Source: Pseudobutyrivibrio sp. UBA1225 (GTDB taxonomy: Bacteria > Bacillota > Clostridia > Lachnospirales > Lachnospiraceae). From it: a stretch of DNA of 10,215 nt. Position numbers and translations under genes: made by a program. How positions within the stretch are numbered: position 1 is the first letter of the stretch; every line of letters begins with the position of its first letter. The notes under the pieces are model-generated. The model did no database searches and had not been told where the DNA came from. It saw only the letters and a list, made by a program, of their open reading frames with translations. Below are positions 1-6,140 of this stretch, piece by piece. Where the stretch lies: contig DBWZ01000094.1 of assembly GCA_002309345.1 (NCBI GenBank), positions 1,254-11,468 on the forward strand. The letters are read 5' to 3'.

Positions 1-417
1 GCTGCTCAGGCTCTTGGTATTGGCGAAGGCTCAATCGATGCAACAATCGAGTTCGTTAAGGAAAGAAAGCAGTTTGGTCGTCCAATCGCTGCATTCCAGA
101 ACACTGCATTCCAGCTTGCTGATATGAAGGCTCGTATGGATGCTGCTAAATATCTTGTATACAACGCTGCTTGCACAAAGGATTTATATACACAAGATCA
201 CAAGACAAGCTACTCTATCGAGGCAGCTGAGGCTAAGCTTTTTGCAGCTGAGGCAGCTATGGCTGTAACTACAAAGGCTGTACAGCTTCACGGTGGTTAT
301 GGTTACACAAGAGAGTACGATGTTGAGCGTATGATGCGTGATGCTAAGATTACAGAAATCTACGAAGGTACATCAGAAGTTCAGAGACTCGTTATCTCTG
401 GCGCTATGCTCAAGTAG
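1..417 (+). CDS. bcd: Butyryl-CoA dehydrogenase (short-chain acyl-CoA dehydrogenase), C-terminal part, 5' truncated by window edge
   Basis: Reading frame 1 is open from the first base to the TAG at 415-417, giving the last 138 residues of an acyl-CoA dehydrogenase; the start lies outside the window. The C-terminal helical domain is clear: an ALGIGEGSID segment, then VKERKQFGRPI, then QLHGGYGYTREY and the closing IYEGTSEVQR motif. The Glu of IYEG (bases 364-366) matches the catalytic base of short- and medium-chain acyl-CoA dehydrogenases. The enzyme is a cytoplasmic FAD protein reducing crotonyl-CoA to butyryl-CoA. The etfB and etfA genes directly downstream support butyryl-CoA dehydrogenase over other acyl-CoA dehydrogenases, since clostridial Bcd forms a complex with EtfAB. 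The family is certain; the exact substrate is inferred from context. Confidence 0.93.
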   Translation, partial: AAQALGIGEGSIDATIEFVKERKQFGRPIAAFQNTAFQLADMKARMDAAKYLVYNAACTKDLYTQDHKTSYSIEAAEAKLFAAEAAMAVTTKAVQLHGGYGYTREYDVERMMRDAKITEIYEGTSEVQRLVISGAMLK

Positions 418-437
418 CTCTATATAAGAATATAGAG
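418..437 (+). other. AT-rich hairpin directly after the bcd stop codon
   Basis: CTCTATAT (418-425) and ATATAGAG (430-437) form a perfect 8-bp stem with an AAGA loop that begins at the base after the bcd stop, followed by TTTGTTT. The stem has only two G-C pairs, so strong termination is unlikely. It may mark partial attenuation, mRNA processing or 3'-end stabilisation within the operon. The role is inferred. Confidence 0.4.
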
Positions 438-469
438 TTTGTTTAGAAACAATTAGGAGGAATAAATAC

Positions 470-1252
470 ATGAATATCGTAGTATGTATTAAACAGGTTC
501 CTGATACAAAGGGCGGCGTAAAGTTTAACCCTGATGGAACTCTTGATAGAGCTTCAATGCTCGCAATTATGAATCCAGATGACAAGGCTGGTCTAGAGGC
601 AGCACTTCGCATCAAGGATGAAACAGGCGCAAAGGTTACTGTTGTAACTATGGGTCTTCCAAAAGCTGATGATATGCTTCGTGAAGCACTTGCTATGGGT
701 GCAGATGAGGCAGTTCTTATCACAGATAGACGTCTTGGTGGTGCCGACACATGGGCAACATCTTCAACAATCGCAGCTGGTCTTAAGAAGCTTGATTACG
801 ATCTTATCATTACAGGTCGTCAGGCTATCGATGGTGATACAGCTCAGGTTGGTCCTCAGATTGCTGAGCACCTTGGTCTTCCAGTAATTTCTTATGCAGA
901 GGCTATCAAGGTTGAAGGCGACAGCATTGTTGTACAGCGTCAGTATGAGGATAGATATCACGAGCTCAAGGCTAAGATGCCTTGCTTAGTTACAGCTCTT
1001 GCAGAGCTTAACGAGCCTCGTTACATGACTCCAGGTGGAATCTTCGATGCATTCGACAAGGAAGTTACAGTTTGGGGCAGAGATGATCTTACAGATCTTG
1101 ACGATGCAAACATTGGTCTTGCTGGTTCTCCAACAAAGATTGCAAAGGCATCTGACAAGGTTCGTAAGGGAGCAGGCGAAAAGGTTGCTCTTGATCCAAA
1201 AGAGTCAGTTGATTATATCGTTGGCAAGCTTAAAGAAAAGCATGTAATATAA
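470..1252 (+). CDS. etfB: Electron transfer flavoprotein beta subunit
   Basis: This encodes a 260-residue EtfB, the usual length. The N-terminus MNIVVCIKQVPDT is the family hallmark, and GRQAIDGDTAQVGPQ (residues about 116-130) is the nucleotide-binding stretch of the beta subunit. A perfect AGGAGG at 455-460 sits 9 bases before the ATG and fixes the start. With EtfA it forms a cytoplasmic flavin heterodimer. In butyrate-forming clostridia the Bcd-EtfAB complex uses NADH to reduce crotonyl-CoA and, by flavin-based electron bifurcation, low-potential ferredoxin. Bifurcation here is inferred from the adjacent bcd and from knowledge of clostridial Etfs. The gene lies 52 bp after bcd and 18 bp before etfA, so it is co-transcribed. 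Codon use is strongly restricted (GCT, GTT, CTT, GGT), suggesting high expression. Confidence 0.96.
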   Translation: MNIVVCIKQVPDTKGGVKFNPDGTLDRASMLAIMNPDDKAGLEAALRIKDETGAKVTVVTMGLPKADDMLREALAMGADEAVLITDRRLGGADTWATSSTIAAGLKKLDYDLIITGRQAIDGDTAQVGPQIAEHLGLPVISYAEAIKVEGDSIVVQRQYEDRYHELKAKMPCLVTALAELNEPRYMTPGGIFDAFDKEVTVWGRDDLTDLDDANIGLAGSPTKIAKASDKVRKGAGEKVALDPKESVDYIVGKLKEKHVI

Positions 1253-1270
1253 TAATAGGAGGCAAATAGA

Positions 1271-2323
1271 ATGTCATTAGAAGAATACAAGGGCGTAGCT
1301 ATATTCGCTCAGCAGGTTGATAACAAACTTAGCTCAATTGCCTTCGAACTTATCGGTAAGGCACACGAGCTTGCAGCAGATTTAGGAACAGACGTAACAG
1401 CAGTTGTACTTGGTTCTGGTATTGAAAGCCTTGCAGACAAGCTTGGTGAGTACGGTGCAGACAAGGTTGTTGTTATCGACGATCCAGCACTTGAGACATA
1501 TCGTACAGAGCCATATGCACAGGCTCTTACAGCATATATTAATGAGTACAAGCCAGAGATCATGCTTGTTGGTGCAACAGCTATCGGTCGTGATCTTGGT
1601 CCTACAGTTTCAGCTAGAGTTAAGACAGGTCTTACAGCTGACTGTACATCACTTGAGATTGGTGATTTCCCACTTCAGGCTAGAGAAGGTCAGGAGCAGA
1701 AGCACAATCAGCTTCTCATGACTCGTCCAGCATTTGGTGGAAACACAATCGCTACTATCGCATGCCCAGACAACCGTCCACAGATGGCTACAGTTCGTCC
1801 AGGTGTTATGCAGAAGCTTCCAAAAGAGGCTGGTAGAAAAGCTGAGGTTATCAAGTTTAACCCAGAAATCAAGGAGAACAACAGATTCGTTGAAATCCTT
1901 AACATCGTAAAGAACGTTACATCTACAGTAGATATTATGGATGCAAAAATCCTTGTATCTGGTGGTCGTGGTGTTGGTTCTCCAGAGAACTTCAAGCTCC
2001 TTGAGGATCTTGCAGAGGTTCTTGGTGGTACAGTATCATGCTCACGTGCCGTTGTAGATTCAGGCTGGAAGCCAAAGGATCTTCAGGTAGGTCAGACTGG
2101 TAAGACTGTACGTCCAAACGTATACTTTGCTATCGGTATCTCTGGTGCTATCCAGCATACAGCAGGTATGGAAGAGTCTGATATCATCATCGCTATCAAC
2201 AAAGACGACTCAGCTCCAATCTTTGATGTAGCTGATTACGGTATTGTTGGCGATCTTAACAAGATAGTTCCAGCTCTTACAGAAGCTCTTAAGGCTGAGC
2301 TTGCAAGCGCAAACCAGGCTTAA
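1271..2323 (+). CDS. etfA: Electron transfer flavoprotein alpha subunit
   Basis: The product is 350 residues, normal for clostridial EtfA and without an added N-terminal ferredoxin domain. The N-terminal half (about 1-200) is the Etf alpha/beta nucleotide-fold domain. The C-terminal FAD domain begins near LVSGGRGVGSPENF (from about residue 228) and continues through VDSGWKPKDLQVGQTGK to GISGAIQHTAGM, with His296 in the conserved SGAIQH motif that contacts the flavin. AGGAGG at 1257-1262 lies 8 bases before the ATG. The gene follows etfB by 18 bp and ends the operon, with a strong terminator downstream. The protein carries the mobile FAD that passes electrons to butyryl-CoA dehydrogenase. Codon bias matches etfB. 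Confidence 0.96.
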   Translation: MSLEEYKGVAIFAQQVDNKLSSIAFELIGKAHELAADLGTDVTAVVLGSGIESLADKLGEYGADKVVVIDDPALETYRTEPYAQALTAYINEYKPEIMLVGATAIGRDLGPTVSARVKTGLTADCTSLEIGDFPLQAREGQEQKHNQLLMTRPAFGGNTIATIACPDNRPQMATVRPGVMQKLPKEAGRKAEVIKFNPEIKENNRFVEILNIVKNVTSTVDIMDAKILVSGGRGVGSPENFKLLEDLAEVLGGTVSCSRAVVDSGWKPKDLQVGQTGKTVRPNVYFAIGISGAIQHTAGMEESDIIIAINKDDSAPIFDVADYGIVGDLNKIVPALTEALKAELASANQA

Positions 2324-2386
2324 TAGAAGGTAATATCTACTCTATCAAGAATAGATTTTCCTATAATTTCTTTCTTTAATTTTAAC

Positions 2387-2427
2387 TAAGGACTAGTCCA
2401 TTACGGACTAGTCCTTATATTTTGTTT
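2387..2427 (+). terminator. Rho-independent terminator of the bcd-etfBA operon
   Basis: TAAGGACTAGTCC (2387-2399) pairs perfectly with GGACTAGTCCTTA (2405-2417) around a 5-base loop, ATTAC, giving a 13-bp stem. It is followed by TATTTTGTTTT. It lies 64 bases after the etfA stop and before the promoter of the next gene. A weaker hairpin, TCTAT/ATAGA followed by TTTTC at 2341-2359, lies between. Confidence 0.9.
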
Positions 2428-2481
2428 TAGTATTGTTAGAGTTATGCCAAGAAAACTCTATTTTATTTCTGAATAGGAAAG

Positions 2482-2490
2482 TGATAAAAT
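2482..2490 (+). promoter_or_regulatory. Extended -10 promoter element of the MATE gene
   Basis: TGATAAAAT is a TGN extended -10 with the hexamer TAAAAT at 2485-2490. No good TTGACA-like -35 is visible at 16-18 bases upstream. Transcription starting the usual 6-8 bases downstream would begin at or next to the ATG at 2497, so the transcript may be leaderless. Confidence 0.5.
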
Positions 2491-2496
2491 CAACCT

Positions 2497-3867
2497 ATGA
2501 AAACTTCTAAAATTGACATGACACACGGACCCCTCTTAGGTAAATTAATTATCTTCACAATTCCAATTATTTTATCAGGTGTGTTGCAACTTCTATTTAA
2601 CGCAGCTGATGTTATTGTTGTGGGACGTTTTGCAGGGCAATCATCAATAGCTGCTGTGGGTTCTACAACCTCATTAATAAATCTCATGACTAATCTGTTT
2701 GTTGGTATGTCCATTGGAGCAAATGTGTGTGCAGCACAGTTTTATGGTGCTAGGCACGAGGAGGATGTTGAGAAGACAGTGCATACCAGCGTTGCATTTT
2801 CATTAATAGGTGGAATGATACTAGTTTTTGTAGGATTTTTTGGAGCACGACCAATGCTTGAGTTGATGGGTTCACCAAGTGATGTGCTTCCCCTTGCTAC
2901 TTTATATGTGCGGATATATTTTTTGGCTATGCCTGCTATTATGCTTTACAATTTTTTATCAGCAATACTTAGAGCTGCTGGTGATACAGCTCACCCACTA
3001 ATGTTTTTGACAGTGGCAGGAGTAATAAATGTATTATTAAATCTACTTTTAGTTATTGTGTTTGGTATGGGAGTAGCAGGAGTCGCTATAGCAACCGTTG
3101 TCTCTAATCTAATCTCCTGTGGTATGCTAATAATCTTTTTTATCAGGCAAAATGGAGCATTAAAACTATCCCTATCCAAGATAGGCATAGATATTCAAAT
3201 ATTAAAGAAAATTATCCGTGTAGGCTTGCCTGCAGGCTTGCAAGGTACTGTGTTTTCATTATCTAACGTGGTTATTCAATCTGCAATTAATTCTTTCGGC
3301 ACGGCGGTGGTGGCAGGATCAGCAGCTGCTTCGTCAGTGGAAGGTTTCGTATATATATCAATGAATTCAGTATCTCAGACTACAGTTACATTTGTAGGAC
3401 AAAACTTTGGTGCCGGCAAAGAGGATAGAGTCAAAAAGGTTATATTTGAGACGCTAGCTCTTGTAACAGTAGTTGGTCTTACAATGGGAAATTTGGTTTA
3501 TTATTTTTCGGAGCCACTACTGAAGATATATCTTGATACTTCAGATGGAATGGATGCTGTTGTGGCGGGAAGCTTGCGATTGTTTTGGGTGTGTTGTCCA
3601 TACTTTTTATGTGGAGTTATGGATACCCTTACTGGGGCGATGAGAGGCTTTGGTCAGTCATTGGCGCCTATGATTGTATCCCTGCTTGGAGCGTGCGTCA
3701 CCCGCCTTATTTGGATTGCGACTTATTTTCAGTCTCATCATGAACAATCGGTTCTATTCTTTTCATACCCAGGCAGTTGGATTTTGACTGTCTTCGTACA
3801 TAGCATCTGCCTGTTTATCGTATATACGAAATGGATTAAGAAAAAGAATTCTGAAATACGAATATAG
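2497..3867 (+). CDS. MATE family multidrug/toxin efflux transporter
   Basis: This is a 456-residue, strongly hydrophobic protein with the twelve-helix layout of MATE transporters: two MatE halves, roughly residues 15-180 and 240-400. The opening KIDMTHGPLLGKLI followed by NAADVIVVGRFAG is the wording typical of Firmicutes MATE proteins. Such proteins sit in the cytoplasmic membrane and expel drugs, organic cations or metabolites using a Na+ or H+ gradient; the substrate cannot be read here. ATG 2497 is chosen because the sequence before DMTHG belongs to the family. A later ATG at 2518 has no better ribosome binding site. AGGAAAG at 2475-2481 is too distant to act normally. The gene has its own promoter after the etf terminator, and 42 bp separate it from the downstream GH2 gene with no terminator visible. 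Confidence 0.92.
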   Translation: MKTSKIDMTHGPLLGKLIIFTIPIILSGVLQLLFNAADVIVVGRFAGQSSIAAVGSTTSLINLMTNLFVGMSIGANVCAAQFYGARHEEDVEKTVHTSVAFSLIGGMILVFVGFFGARPMLELMGSPSDVLPLATLYVRIYFLAMPAIMLYNFLSAILRAAGDTAHPLMFLTVAGVINVLLNLLLVIVFGMGVAGVAIATVVSNLISCGMLIIFFIRQNGALKLSLSKIGIDIQILKKIIRVGLPAGLQGTVFSLSNVVIQSAINSFGTAVVAGSAAASSVEGFVYISMNSVSQTTVTFVGQNFGAGKEDRVKKVIFETLALVTVVGLTMGNLVYYFSEPLLKIYLDTSDGMDAVVAGSLRLFWVCCPYFLCGVMDTLTGAMRGFGQSLAPMIVSLLGACVTRLIWIATYFQSHHEQSVLFFSYPGSWILTVFVHSICLFIVYTKWIKKKNSEIRI

Positions 3868-3909
3868 ATTATGCGTAAATAAATATGTCATATAAGGGGA
3901 TAGGAGAAT

Positions 3910-5664
3910 ATGGATTGGAAAGGGATTTTAACAGCCATAAGCAAGCCGGACAAGAATGCCGCTACTTATGAGCTGTCAACAGATTTTAAGTACACTGGAT
4001 TGCAGGAGTATCCACGTCCACAGCTTCAGCGAAAGTCATATATTAATCTAAATGGAGAGTGGAACTACCGAGTAACAGATGCTTTGGGACAGGTTGCTTG
4101 TGAAGGACCAATCGAGGTTCCATTTTCGCCAGAGGCTAGACTTTCAGGCACGGTAGGGCACGTTCTAAAGCCAGACGAGATTCTTGAATACAGTAAAATA
4201 TTTACCCTAGAGAAGGTTAAGAAGTCGAAGCATCTTATCCTTCATTTTGGTGCGGTAGATCAAGTGTGTCAGGTGTCAATTAACGGTATAAATCTTGGAA
4301 CACATGAGGGCGGTTTTACAAGCTTTTCCTTTGACATATCAGACTTTGTGATTGAAGGTGATAATGAGATAAAGGTTAAGGTTTGGGATTATACGGATGT
4401 AGAGGGCTACGCAAGGGGGAAGCAGAGCTTTAATCCAAGTGGCATGTGGTATAGCGCTCAAAGCGGAATATGGCAGACTGTGTGGATGGAATGGGTGCCT
4501 GCTGCGTATGTCACAGGCATAAAGCTAAAGCCAAACATCGATGATAATGTGCTTACTATAGAGTTGAAGGTTTCTGAGCAAAAAGATAAGCTAAACATTT
4601 CATCTGCAAATCAAGATTTGATAAAGAGCTATGATGTGCATATGGTATCCACAGATAAATACATTATGGAAATTCATCTTAATGATTATAAGCTTTGGAC
4701 TCCGGAAGAGCCCAATCTATATTTTATAAATGTTGAATATGGCAAGGATAAGTTTTCTACATACTTTGCGATGAGACATTTTGGCGTTGCCAACGATGAG
4801 AAGGGGATTCCTCGCCTCACATTAAATCACAAGCCCTATTTTATGAATGGAGTTTTGGATCAGGGCTATTATCCAGAAAGCTTGATGACTCCACCTAGTG
4901 ATGCCGCTATGATATATGATATTGAAACAATCAAAAGTATCGGCTTTAACATGATTCGCAAGCATTGCAAGATTGAACCAATGCGTTGGTATTTCCATTG
5001 CGATAGACTGGGGATGATTGTCTGGCAGGATATTGTAAATGGTGGAACAAAATATGATATGAATATGGTTTGCAATGTACCAACAATAATCCGTTCCTTT
5101 GAAAATGCCAAAGACAAAGGCCACTTCCTACAAAAATTCACTGGTCGCCTTTCAGATAAATCAAAGGAGCTATGGCGCAAGGAATGCGTCGACATAATCA
5201 ACCAGCTTTACAACGTTCCTTCTATTGGACAGTGGTGTTTGTTCAATGAGGGATGGGGACAGTTTGATGCAAAGGCATGTCATGAATATGCCAAGGACTT
5301 GGATGATACTCGTCCAATGGATGCAGCTTCGGGTTGGTTCCATGAAGATTGTGGAGATGTATTTTCGGAGCATATTTATTTTCATGATTTAAAGGTCAAA
5401 CCTACTAATCGACCATATGTGATTTCTGAATATGGTGGATACTCTCTCAAGGTGGATGGCCATGTAAAACGAGATGCAATTTATGGCTATAAAAATTTCG
5501 ATCAGTTGAATGATTTACAAAATGCATTTGATGTACTAATGGAAAAAATTAAATCCTTGGAGGATGAAGGTCTTTCAGGAGCAGTTTTCACCCAAGCAAC
5601 TGATATAGAAGATGAGTTAAACGGATTGATTACTTACGATAGAAAAGTGCAGAAGCTATTTTGA
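3910..5664 (+). CDS. Glycoside hydrolase family 2 protein (beta-galactosidase/beta-glucuronidase type)
   Basis: The 584-residue product has the GH2 order: an N-terminal sugar-binding jelly roll (about 40-185, including NLNGEWNY and a GGFTSFSFDIS segment), an Ig-like sandwich (about 195-290) and a C-terminal TIM barrel (about 300-584). The proposed acid/base is Glu447 in FNEGWGQ and the nucleophile Glu507 in SEYGGY. RKH (350-352) also matches the barrel core. There is no signal peptide, so it should act in the cytoplasm on imported oligosaccharides or glycosides. GH2 covers beta-galactosidases, glucuronidases, mannosidases and others, and the exact specificity cannot be assigned. Length fits short GH2 members lacking extra C-terminal domains. 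AAGGGGAT (3894-3901) lies 8 bases before the ATG, with a second AGGAG only 3 bases away. It may be read through from the MATE gene. Confidence 0.88.
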   Translation: MDWKGILTAISKPDKNAATYELSTDFKYTGLQEYPRPQLQRKSYINLNGEWNYRVTDALGQVACEGPIEVPFSPEARLSGTVGHVLKPDEILEYSKIFTLEKVKKSKHLILHFGAVDQVCQVSINGINLGTHEGGFTSFSFDISDFVIEGDNEIKVKVWDYTDVEGYARGKQSFNPSGMWYSAQSGIWQTVWMEWVPAAYVTGIKLKPNIDDNVLTIELKVSEQKDKLNISSANQDLIKSYDVHMVSTDKYIMEIHLNDYKLWTPEEPNLYFINVEYGKDKFSTYFAMRHFGVANDEKGIPRLTLNHKPYFMNGVLDQGYYPESLMTPPSDAAMIYDIETIKSIGFNMIRKHCKIEPMRWYFHCDRLGMIVWQDIVNGGTKYDMNMVCNVPTIIRSFENAKDKGHFLQKFTGRLSDKSKELWRKECVDIINQLYNVPSIGQWCLFNEGWGQFDAKACHEYAKDLDDTRPMDAASGWFHEDCGDVFSEHIYFHDLKVKPTNRPYVISEYGGYSLKVDGHVKRDAIYGYKNFDQLNDLQNAFDVLMEKIKSLEDEGLSGAVFTQATDIEDELNGLITYDRKVQKLF

Positions 5665-5687
5665 GATTTTTTCTTGTTATTTACAAT

Positions 5688-5696
5688 TGTGGATAA
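5688..5696 (-). promoter_or_regulatory. Perfect DnaA box
   Basis: TGTGGATAA on the plus strand is TTATCCACA on the minus strand, an exact match to the consensus high-affinity DnaA binding site. It begins 24 bases after the GH2 stop. Confidence 0.6.
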
Positions 5697-5734
5697 CTTT
5701 GTGGGAAATGTTTGCTAGTTGAAATTTGTATCAG

Positions 5735-5743
5735 TTTTCCACA
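5735..5743 (+). promoter_or_regulatory. DnaA box, relaxed consensus
   Basis: TTTTCCACA fits the relaxed consensus TTWTNCACA and differs from TTATCCACA only at the third base. It lies within the same cluster as two perfect boxes. Confidence 0.45.
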
Positions 5744-5774
5744 ATCGGCTTTAAAGCCTTGATAATACAGTGTT

Positions 5775-5805
5775 TCTCCTCCATGGCGCATGGAGGAGAT
5801 TTTTT
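5775..5805 (+). terminator. Rho-independent terminator downstream of the GH2 gene
   Basis: TCTCCTCCATG (5775-5785) pairs perfectly with CATGGAGGAGA (5789-5799) around a GCG loop, an 11-bp GC-rich stem followed by six T residues (5800-5805). The opposite strand has no T-run, so it acts on the plus strand. It lies about 110 bases after the GH2 stop, leaving a long 3' UTR that includes two DnaA-box-like sites. Confidence 0.9.
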
Positions 5806-5826
5806 GTATACAATCCCAAAATGAAG

Positions 5827-5835
5827 TTATCCTCA
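5827..5835 (+). promoter_or_regulatory. Degenerate DnaA box
   Basis: TTATCCTCA has one mismatch to TTATCCACA. It would be weak alone and is listed because it lies 17 bases from a tandem pair of better sites. Confidence 0.3.
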
Positions 5836-5851
5836 ACTATATTAACATGGA

Positions 5852-5869
5852 TGTGGATATTGTGGATAA
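5852..5869 (-). promoter_or_regulatory. Tandem pair of abutting DnaA boxes
   Basis: TGTGGATAT (5852-5860, one mismatch) is followed with no gap by TGTGGATAA (5861-5869, perfect). Both read as DnaA boxes on the minus strand. A direct 9-bp tandem of this kind is unlikely by chance in AT-rich spacer and suggests cooperative binding. Confidence 0.6.
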
Positions 5870-5908
5870 CTCGCTGCTGTTGTTGGAACTACATTCAACC
5901 AAGCAAAG

Positions 5909-5917
5909 TGATAGAAT
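5909..5917 (+). promoter_or_regulatory. Possible extended -10 element (upstream mrp promoter)
   Basis: TGATAGAAT has the TGN spacing of an extended -10. Its surroundings (AAGTGATAGAATCAATCT) resemble those of the MATE-gene promoter (AAGTGATAAAATCAACCT). If active, its transcript would run through the GC-rich repeat into mrp. No -35 is evident. Confidence 0.25.
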
Positions 5918-5940
5918 CAATCTCATTTCACCACCAGCAT

Positions 5941-6042
5941 AAAGCCTTCCCCAGAGGGGCGAGAGAGGTCCAGTGGACCTCTGGTCCGAGCCGACCGGAG
6001 CGGAAGCGGAGACAGGTGCCCCGCAGGGGCGGATGAGGGGAA
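5941..6042. repeat. GC-rich palindromic intergenic repeat element (REP/MITE-like)
   Basis: A sharply bounded GC-rich block sits in AT-rich spacer. Its ends, AAAGCCTTCCCC and GGATGAGGGG, resemble a dispersed intergenic repeat I recall from gut Firmicutes genomes; this is memory, not a search. TTCCCC (5947-5952) and GGGGAA (6037-6042) are terminal inverted repeats. Internal hairpins are CCCC/GGGG (5949-5959), AGAGGTCC/GGACCTCT with a 3-base loop (5964-5982) and GCCCC/GGGGC (6018-6030). No gene is encoded and no transposase is nearby. Confidence 0.65.
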
Positions 6043-6081
6043 AATGTACTTACAAATAAACTCAAGAAACTCCAAGAAGTA

Positions 6082-6090
6082 TGTTATAAT
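6082..6090 (+). promoter_or_regulatory. Extended -10 promoter of mrp
   Basis: TGTTATAAT is a perfect extended -10 with consensus hexamer TATAAT at 6085-6090. No clear -35 is present, as is common for extended -10 promoters. It lies 50 bases before the ATG and just downstream of the GC-rich repeat. Confidence 0.7.
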
Positions 6091-6140
6091 ACCTGAGCAA
6101 GTAAAATAGCTAATAAGCGTTTTTAGGAGGTCTAATAATA

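Larger units (their letters stand above)
5665..6140. other. 476-bp intergenic region with DnaA-box cluster, terminator, GC-rich repeat and promoter
   Basis: No convincing gene is present. Open frames here (for example plus-strand 5770-6036 and minus-strand 5923-6177) have no family resemblance and run across the hairpins and the GC-rich repeat. The stretch contains several DnaA-box-like 9-mers (5688-5869), the palindrome GGCTTTAAAGCC (5747-5758), a strong terminator (5775-5805), a GC-rich repeat (5941-6042) and an extended -10 promoter for mrp (6082-6090). Confidence 0.8.

Noticed and set aside
2362..2367. TATAAT downstream of etfA
   Set aside because: It has no TG extension and no -35, and lies before the operon terminator, so a transcript from it would end at once.
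5688..5869. Main chromosomal oriC
   Set aside because: The usual neighbours dnaA, dnaN and rpmH are absent, and no clear unwinding element or iteron set accompanies the boxes. Kept only as a DnaA-binding locus.
5770..6036. 88-residue plus-strand open frame in the mrp upstream region
   Set aside because: It starts just ahead of the terminator stem and runs through the DnaA boxes and GC-rich repeat; it has no ribosome binding site and a low-complexity Arg/Pro-rich end.
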